From Acanthaster planci (taxonomy: Eukaryota; Echinodermata; Asteroidea; Valvatida; Acanthasteridae), in NCBI RefSeq assembly GCF_001949145.1, contig NW_019091503.1, positions 370,764-434,763 on the forward strand: a stretch of 64,000 nucleotides of DNA, written 5' to 3'. Shown here one piece after another: positions 52,688 through 64,000 of this stretch; position 1 is the stretch's first letter; each line of letters begins with the position of its first letter. The notes beneath the pieces were generated by a model. It was not told the DNA's origin, searched no databases, and worked only from the letters and a program-made list of their open reading frames with translations. The translations under genes and the position numbers were made by a program.

Positions 52688-55600
52688 ATGGCTGACAAGA
52701 CAGAGCAGGATTACAAGACGGAAATGGTGGCATGTTTACCGGCTGTGCTACCACCAGACGGTGAAGCAGCATTAGCGATGGTTCATCCAGATATTATTGA
52801 TAAGTGAGTGTTGTAACCTGGAGAGTTTCACGCAAAACACAGTGTGGTGTACTCAAAAGCAGTGTTTCCTGCTGAACGTTTTTGACGGCATACTTGCCAC
52901 ATGGGGCTTTCAGTTTGTAATACTATTCCAGACGCAGATCCATAGGGGTGGGCCTTGGGTACCCCTCCCCCGCTCTGACACACAAAACAATAATTAAGTA
53001 ACAATAAGATCGTAATAAAAATGACATGCTGTAACGGTTATTATATTTACATCAGTAACAGTGTAATGCATTATCTATGTGTCCGCTTGTATGCAACAGT
53101 CTGACATAAAAAATCTGAGGGGTCTAAACATCCCTCGAAAAATTTTCTGGATTCATTCTGTGGTCATTTGCATTGATGTAGTTAAGACAGTTTTAAGACC
53201 CCACCTCATACTAATTGACCCAAACTGTTAAAGTACAAGCAGGCACATATAACCATCTTTTGTATGAAAGCATAACCCCATTTTATGATTTCCCTAAAGT
53301 TGGATTTTCCATGATCATTAAAGTGTTATAATTTTGCGTTTATATTAATAATTATAATTACATCAAATTTGCAATATTTAGAAGTTACTGCTGTGGTCTA
53401 AGATATCCCGACCTGCTGAACGGAATACGCGTACTGAGTCTTGGGTGTGGCTTTGTCAGGGACTGCTACGTTTTAAGCAAGCTGATTGGTCAGGAAGGTT
53501 TGGTTGTGGGTGTGGACCCAAACGATCACGTGGTTTGTACAAAGTATTATTGGTTATTCGGAGTTCATTGTTTTATTTTTATTGCATTGGTTAGACATTT
53601 GAAGTTTAAAATACTACTGAGGACGAAAGATTACAAAATGAAGATAATTAGATGCAATTAACATTCTGCGATGGATTTGTGTTTGGAGGATGAGTGTGAC
53701 TCTGATTTTTGAGTGATCGCTTGTAAAAGTTAAACTCTGTCACTGGACGAAACAATATTATGTTAATACATGGTTATTGGTTGCATGATTGTGAACTGGG
53801 CGTTATATTTCAATAACTCCCTGTTCTCGATTGTAGGTGTCCGCCAATCGCCTTGCGTTTTTTCCTTTTACAGATATCTTTCTGTGGATCTTTTTTGAAA
53901 TATCACCGCAAAACGTGTGGTTTCAGTGAAGATAACATCAGACTCGTTAAATGTGAGCCGGATGGACTCATAGAGGCTGGGTTACAGAAGGACTACTTTG
54001 ATCTCATTTGGTAAGTTGGTTGCCACGAAGATAGGGTCGTGTTTGGTGTAGGCCAACGTTTAGGTGTGTGATAAAAGATTGGTCGGGATAGTGAAGCAAG
54101 ACACAAAGATTAAACGTAGAAAGATGAGCAGAATAGGAATGGAATTAAAATGCAGACATTCGGAATGAAAGTGACAATTTGCTGGTCACAAGGAGAGATG
54201 GAGATAACAAGGAATTCTATCTCAATGAGGATTGAGTATGCAAAGACCGTGTACATTAATATAATGTTGGCTTTTTACAGCTTCAACACAGTTCTTGGTC
54301 TTACGCAAAAGAAGCGAGAGATTATGAACCAACTTGGACTCGTTTTGAAGACTGGGGGTGAAGTCTTTTTCACAGAGATGGTTGCAAGCTCCAGGATCAA
54401 GGAAGAAGTCAAGAAGGAACAATCATTGTGGGGCAAGTAGTCATGTTATTCACCATAATCATGTTGGTGATGATGACGAAGGTGAAAGGACTAAGGTGAC
54501 AAGTGCAACTGTGGCCGAATGAGTATGTTGGAGATTGCTGTGAATTGCAAGTACATTTATACTTTTTTGAAGATGGAATACCGTAACCTTTCTTCAACAT
54601 AAATGACAGGTATCTCACTCAAAGTTGATAGATTTTTTCCGCAAGGAACTTCTCTACGTATAACTGAGTTTGTATTGACGAATTTCCATCTTATTTTAGA
54701 AGATTTTGGTGTCTTTCCAAATCAGGCGAAGGTCTCGCTGGAGCGTTTTACTTCGAGGATCTTGTGACTATGGCCCAAGAGTTTGGGTTCTCTACCCCTA
54801 GACTTGTCCAGTCTACCGATATGAGGATCAAAGAGCCGGAACTGGAAAATTTCATCGGTACAGTCTAATATCATGAAATCAAGAGAAATGAAACAGCTGC
54901 AGAAACATGCATAATTATTCTACAATCCAGAAAATACAAGAACAGACATGAACATCAAACATAGTGATTTTACTTGCAATCACAGATCGATCAGGTGTGC
55001 AGTCAAAACCCACTGTAGGCCTAACCCCGAATTCGACACAACACTCCACATGCCCAGCTGTTTAAGTTGGAAAATCACGATTGGTTAGTCTTGCTTATTC
55101 TTCTTTTCGACAAAGGGGGAGTTAAGTTTTCCATGGCAACCTATCGAATGTTTAAGCTGCCGCACGACAGAGTCGACCAGACAGCAGTCCTCGTGTACAA
55201 CAACCCACAGATGGACACAGATTATGTGAACGTTATAAAGCTCGATAGTCGTAACACATTCCAGGTAAACCATTCATCGCATTACTTGTGGACTGAATTC
55301 TATTTGCTTTCAGGGGAGGGATTTTTTTTTATAATACCGACACTTTTGTGAAGCGAAACGAAAGGTTTATAATTTTCTAAATGTTTTGAAACCTTCAACT
55401 CAACGACACACAAAACGAATCTAAAAAGTACAATTTATTTGCAAGACATTTCCGAACATTTCTGACAGATACCGATATTTGCCAGTAACAATAAATCGAA
55501 CTCAACCGTTGTGCTCAACCAACTCAGGCCAAACTAGGATTCAACCAATATGACCAATACACAATGTAGAAATGCTATCCATTCAGGATCTATGCACAAG

Positions 55601-56357
55601 CTGTATTTTCATTCCATCTGTCACAGAAGGGAGCACCAGTTCAGGTAGATGCAGAGACGGCGGCCATTCTGCGCATTTCAAGATTCGCAAGTGTCTTCAA
55701 AACTACTCGTGAAAAAGAGGGTCAAGTTTCAGAGGTAACGCCTCCTATCTGTTCTGTCTTCTTTTCATAGGTCATTGCTATCCCTGTTTTGTTATGATTA
55801 AAGCGGTTAGCAGTGCATTCTTTGCACAATAGCGATCGCTCAACACGAGTATACATATTAAACTCGGTCACATTCCGGGTCTTTTATTTCTTTACCAAGC
55901 TCAATGATGTCGGAGTCTGGCAAGTCCTTAAAAAGGATTAGGCTACAGAATTGCTAGAAAAAAATATAAAATAAAAAAGTGAGAATACACCTTTTGGAAT
56001 ATTACGATTCGGTTGTCGGAATTCTGATGGCTTACTTATAACGGGAAGAATTCATCAGTTTTATTTGTGATGATGACATACTTAAAACTTCTCAAAAACA
56101 AACACAACAAAATGTAGAAATTTTTTCAAAATGACAAAATAGTTACAGTGCAATTCAAATAATACAAGCTTCTCCAAATTCTTGATTGAAAAAAATAGCT
56201 GTGCAAATATACACTTGTTGAAAGCTTTTGACATATATTTATAGTGTTAAGGAACTCAAGAAAGCAATTTACTTGTCATCGGTACTAATCAACATCAATT
56301 TACATTTTGTATATCTCCTTACAGCCATGTCCAACAAATCCATTTGTAGCAGAGTAG
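52688..56357 (+). CDS. Arsenite methyltransferase-like protein (AS3MT family, diverged)
   Basis: AS3MT enzymes methylate arsenite in the cytosol using S-adenosylmethionine. Eight exons join in phase: 52688-52803, 53382-53532, 53874-54010, 54281-54436, 54700-54857, 55116-55264, 55627-55734 and 56325-56357, giving 335 residues from this Met (human about 375). Family marks: YCCGLRYPDLLNG, VRDCYVLSKLIG, GVDPND, LVLKTGGEVFFTEM, FEDLVTMAQEFGF, ATYRMFKLP, VQVDAETAAIL and a last exon encoding PCPTNPFVAE. Deviations: SAM motif I reads LSLGCGFVRD where AS3MT has LDLGSGSGRD. The Cys of the SNC motif is kept (IWC, about residue 135). The LWGEC motif is expanded to LWGKRFWC, so the second arsenic-binding Cys is shifted. 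About the first 40 family residues, with another conserved Cys, are missing, perhaps on an unidentified 5' exon. The donor after 53532 (GTTTGT) is weak. The frame is intact, so I call it a diverged paralog rather than a pseudogene. Confidence 0.85.
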
Positions 56358-56635
56358 ACAAGCGTGTAACAGAAAAAAGAAACGTGCGTCATCTGCATGT
56401 AAGAGACACTATTCAAGGAGAAGGGGTGAGACTTAGACTGCCTGGTGGGCAGATCTGCAGCATTACATTTCTACATATCTCTACATACTTTCATCTCTAG
56501 GTATGAAACTATGAAAGAAAATGAAACCTAACTTCAAGTGCATGTGGGCAGGCATTATGGGTTTAAAAAAAGATACAAGCTGTACAAATAGGATTAATGG
56601 TGTGAATCCCAATGGTCAAGAAATTACAGCATGCT

Positions 56636-56641
56636 AATAAA
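56636..56641 (+). terminator. Poly(A) signal of the methyltransferase gene
   Basis: AATAAA lies about 280 bp after the stop codon, the first such hexamer downstream. Confidence 0.5.
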
Positions 56642-56735
56642 CTCTTTTATAAACTAGAATAACCTATCATATAGAAATAAGAATAGCTTCAATTATTCCG
56701 AACAGTTAAAAATTGAGGAGTGGCAAATTGGAAAC

Positions 56736-56741
56736 TTTATT
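56736..56741 (-). terminator. Poly(A) signal of BABAM1/MERIT40
   Basis: TTTATT on the plus strand (AATAAA on the minus strand) lies about 215 bp after the MERIT40 stop. The two convergent genes would therefore end within about 100 bp of each other. Confidence 0.5.
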
Positions 56742-56954
56742 TAAATAATATCCTTTATGACTGAGTATACTGAGTGGTGATATTCCAGACTAGTACAAGC
56801 TACTGGAGGAACTCATTGAGTAGTTCCTCTCCCCTCCTTCCATTAGAAACTTCCTCCAATTCGTTAGGAGCTATTCTCATCGACCATTTAGCTTCCTTAA
56901 GCAGCAACCTTTGACAGTTTCACATCCTGAAGTTGAGGGGAAGTAAAGAGTTTC

Positions 56955-59900
56955 TTAGTCATCTCTGAAGATGTTGTAGTCACACTGTGTCTGCTGTGGT
57001 CTTTGAAGTGGGTGAGCTAGCAACATAGCCATCTTCTCCTGCAGCATGGCACTGTCTCGTCCTACCTCGTGGATGTAAGATGTGTTGTGTACATCCAGGT
57101 TCAAAAACACATCGTAAATTTCCTGTATATAAAAGCCAGGATTTTAACCCAAAGATAACAAATCTGAAAGTGGGCTAGAGGGATTTGAAGTGCAATTACC
57201 CAGGAGGCTTTAGGAAGCCAACAAGGGGTGCAATTGCTACTCAAGTTGAAACCAGACATCATTTTCTGTATGCCAACTGGATTATATAAACAGATATTCA
57301 CTGACAGTAAATTTGCTTGCCACCCACCTTGCAGTAATTATCTTCTGTTGGTGGTTCGTGGACGTAGAAAACATCAAAGAAGAAGTAAGGAGATGAAGAT
57401 AAATTCCTCAGTGACTGGAAGGAAATATCAACCAAAAAATAAAGTTGTATTATTTAGACTTATAGTCTTTTCTTGTATGTTATATGAATCTGACAAAAAC
57501 ATGAAATTTATTGATTAAAGCTGCTGGCTGCCATTCAAATGAAATAACCATCTACATTTACTAAACTTATCATTTATGTACACTTAGGGGCAGTAATCTT
57601 TCTCTTAAATGATTTCTACAAATTTATTTTTCATTTTGTAGATACTTTCTATTTGGATTTAGAAGTTAATATAAGAACACTGAATGACTGATGCACTGAG
57701 CAACACAGCAATAAGATGACTGACAGCCTGACCAACTAATCAACTGATAGATGAAAACATTTTATCCCTATCTTTGAATCCACCTTAGCCTGGGAATATA
57801 TGACAATAAGACCTTTGCCATTTGTTGTCAACAAACCTGACTATTTCCTCCATTGTCATTCAGTTGAGGAATACACCTTGACCGTCCGTACACAAACAGT
57901 GTTCTGATGATGTAGGGTGGTGGTAAACACTCAATATCTTCAATGTCAGGTGACTGAACTTTCTCATGTCTGTATCAAAAAGACAATGGGATAGGAGTCT
58001 TTGTTAAAAATGTAGAACTCAGTAGCTGGTCTAAAATGTATCAAACGTTTAGCATGAAGAACATAATTTTACAAGCATTGTCCGTATAAAAATACGGACT
58101 TCATTTTTCCAGCAGCAGAGTTGTACTTGATATTTTGAATCAGTTGGTGGATAGAATTATCCTGGGTGTCAACTACATTACCCATGGGTGAAAAATAATA
58201 GTAAATGGCTGTTGCAGTTCATTAAAATAAAAAGCAAGCAAGTGGTGACTAAAGACTTGATTACTTGTGGTAACTTGAATAAAACATGTCACATAATCTA
58301 AACAATATCTGTTCTGGATATCTCCTCTTTTGCTACATTATTTTCCATTTTCTGAACTGATCAGTGGCAAGTCACAGAGTGACAGGACTAGTTTGGAATT
58401 TACCATCCTCATCTTTAATTCAGTGACAAAGAAAATGAATGGAAAACACTGGTAAAACACTGTCTTCAATAATATTTCCCCCTTCCGGCAGTTTTCTTAC
58501 TCCTCCCATTTAGAGGTTATTCCATACTCACATGACATCGAAGAGAGATGCCAAGTCACAGTGTTCGCATTCAGCAGTGTCATTGGTCATGTCCAGTAAG
58601 ACACTGACAAAGTCGTTGACATCAGATGTAAAGTTCTGAATCTGTACACCAAGGATTCAATGCAAGAGCTTACATTATAAAAAAACCAAAACAGCTATTT
58701 TTCTAAGGGCAATTACATTGTAAGATGGGTCATATATATTCCCTTGCTTTGATTCAGGAATCTGCTTTTTTTGCCAGGTAATGGGGGGGGGTGTATTAAC
58801 CAAGGAATCGCATCTTGAATACTTGTCAATAAATGATTTAATTGCTGCAGGGATAGCCAAGAACAATAACATTCTACACGATATCATACATGGACAAAGA
58901 AAATGTTCTAGGTTATTATTTCTATTTTCTTCTTTCTTCCTTCAAATTAAATGTGAATTCTCCAAACCTTTCGGGGCTGCTACATGACCTCAACCACAGT
59001 GTCTCTTAAAATGGATCCATCACTTCTGCACAATGTATGTACCAAGATAACACACATGAATACCCTACAGGAAAGGTGTTGCTGGACCATTTTAAATGGG
59101 GGGGGGCTGCCACATGAAATTTGCCAATGAACCGTCACACAAATTGCGTGTACTGTATCCCTCGTCCTTTCATCTTCATTCTTCAGACCATAATTTTGCC
59201 AATACAACTAACCAATGGGGAGGTGGTTGTGACACTCCCAACACCTCCCCTCCCTTGTGATGCTTTGCCTACAGGAACAAATGTCGTGGCCTGCCAAGCA
59301 CTGTATCTGAGATTGACTATCTCAGCTTGAACTTACCCATAATGCACTTTCCTGCAGAAGGACTAGGGCAAATTCATGTTTAGGGTTGATTGCACTCTTT
59401 GTCATCACAAACATGTTCAAAGCTTTCTTGATCATCTCCAGAGGTTGATGTGCTGAGCTGTGCATTATCATAAAAAAAGAAAAATTTTTACACCTTCAAG
59501 CTGCTAATGCTTCAGACACAAAGCAAAGTTTGCTAATTCTGCTGTATTTAGTGACTGAAATAAAGCATGCAAGAGTGTATAAACTATTTGAATTTTTGAC
59601 TAATGAACATTTCCTCACCCATTATTGGCAATGAAAGGTAGTTTGTTGACCTCTGTGGCGATGTCGATACAGATCACCTGTAGGTTTAAGAATACGATTA
59701 AAACATGTTAACACTTACATGCATTGGCTTTGCAGGCAAAAGATGATTGCCAGTTATGGAATTTTCCGCTCTTAACATTTAAATCCAAACATTTACATGT
59801 AGAACAAGTGTGTATAGGCCACTTAATAGACCACTTCAAATCAAAATTACAAGTTGATAGAAAAATCTCATTTTTATTTAAGTATGAATGAAGCTAAAAC

Positions 59901-60748
59901 AGCCCCAGTATCAGCAGTGCGATTTAACATCATGCACTATCACTAAGTTGTGCAAGTTACAAAACAGATTTATAGATGAACATTTAAGACATCAGCAACA
60001 CAATTTTTCTGTAGCATTTAAATAATTAAAAAAAAAAACTTGAACTCTGACATCCGTATTAGTTGAACAGTTATCAGATAAACCACTAATAAATTCCTTT
60101 ACATGTGTGACTCTGAATTTTCATTAGTCAACAAAACATGTCAAAATGTTTGTTAAAAATAAAATTAAAACTCTTTACAGATCGTACAATCTTTTCTGGA
60201 CAGTTCACATGGGGTAAATTTAGAACAGGAACATCCGTCTCTGGTTCTTGCATCATTGACCCAAACTCCATCTCATTTCTATGGGAACGGTGCTCATCAT
60301 AATGCATCCCCCTGTCACTTTCTCCAGGTATGCCCAGATGTCTTGCTTGTCCTGCACCAAAATCTGACAAGTCTCTTTCACTTGGTCTGTTGCTTTGAGA
60401 TTGTTCCATAGTGTCTTCCAATTCTCCCTCATGCGCTTCCTTCCTGAAAATCTTCTCAGCGCTAGCGTGAAGTGACTGACCCACTTGATATGCTTGACCG
60501 AGAACTCTGCGGCCGAGCCGGGTGTTAGCCCCACAAGTCCCGGAAGTCGTACCGTGAGCGGTCGTCACGACCGCTTCGTCGTCGATTATATCATACTCTC
60601 TGGTCGGCTCAACTTGAGGAACTGCTTGAGCAACTGAGGGAACTGGAGACCTACGGTCAGACATTTTGGATGGCTTCTTTGGGGAGATCTCCGTCGGAAT
60701 AAAATCTGCATACGTCTTCCCAAAGGTGATTTCTTCAAGCAAGTTCAT
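56955..60748 (-). CDS. BABAM1: BRISC and BRCA1-A complex member 1 (MERIT40)
   Basis: MERIT40 is a VWA-like scaffold of the BRCA1-A (nuclear) and BRISC (cytoplasmic) complexes, which carry the K63-specific deubiquitinase BRCC36. Seven coding exons join in phase on the minus strand: 60188-60748, 59619-59677, 59337-59457, 58532-58635, 57837-57969, 57328-57414 and 56955-57122, giving 410 residues. Matches to the family: NCPEKIVICIDIATEVNKLP, NPKHEFALVLLQESALW, CLPPPYIIRTLFVYGRSRC, SPYFFFDVFYVHEPPTED, NTSYIHEVGRDSA and KMAMLLAHPLQRP near the end. The long first exon encodes about 180 residues of low-complexity, probably disordered N-terminus without similarity to known proteins; human MERIT40 is 329 residues with a shorter tail there. 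The second Met (residue 29) is an alternative start. All splice sites and phases fit. The gene lies head to head with membralin, about 2.2 kb apart. Confidence 0.95.

Positions 60749-64000
<3,252 letters not shown>

Noticed and set aside
60253-60534. 93-codon minus-strand open frame in a second frame
   Set aside because: It overlaps the first MERIT40 exon out of frame and has no similarity or splice partners.

Overview
The window is animal nuclear DNA. Genes are split into short exons with GT-AG introns, the sequence is AT-rich, gene-free stretches reach about 10 kb, and palindromic and tRNA-derived repeats are common. An F-type lectin domain fused to a PAN domain, an IL-17-like cytokine, a tandem SLC1 transporter pair and an excess of the octamer TAGGCCTA fit an invertebrate marine deuterostome. 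An echinoderm is my best guess; no single feature proves it. Exon models were built by eye from protein similarity, splice sites and codon phase.

Layout: 0-2.5 kb, no gene, with a 26-bp tandem repeat at the left edge. 2.5-5.3 kb (+), a secreted F-type lectin/PAN protein of 251 residues. 6.2-11.4 kb (+), alpha-N-acetylglucosaminidase (NAGLU) exons carrying two in-frame stops, two frameshifts and missing exons: a pseudogene. 13.2-17.8 kb (-) and 28.4-34.9 kb (-), two paralogous excitatory amino acid transporter genes (SLC1 family, 8 coding exons each). Copy B keeps the canonical ion and substrate residues. Copy A is open throughout but has lost several of them. 44.4-46.8 kb (+), an IL-17-like cytokine of 242 residues with a possible alternative last exon. 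52.7-56.4 kb (+), a diverged arsenite-methyltransferase (AS3MT) relative. 57.0-60.7 kb (-), BABAM1/MERIT40, tail to tail with the methyltransferase gene. 62.9 kb to the end (+), the first coding exon of membralin (TMEM259).

The genes do not form one pathway. The lectin and the IL-17 are plausible immune genes, the transporters handle acidic amino acids, NAGLU belongs to lysosomal heparan sulfate breakdown, MERIT40 scaffolds K63-deubiquitinase complexes, and membralin is an ER membrane protein. Long gene-free stretches (18-28 kb, 35-44 kb, 47-52 kb) hold foldback elements, SINE-like heads and small tandem repeats.

The points most worth following are the transporter copy with a rewritten binding site, the extra phase-compatible IL-17 exon, and the two foldback elements at 37.6 and 41.0 kb.
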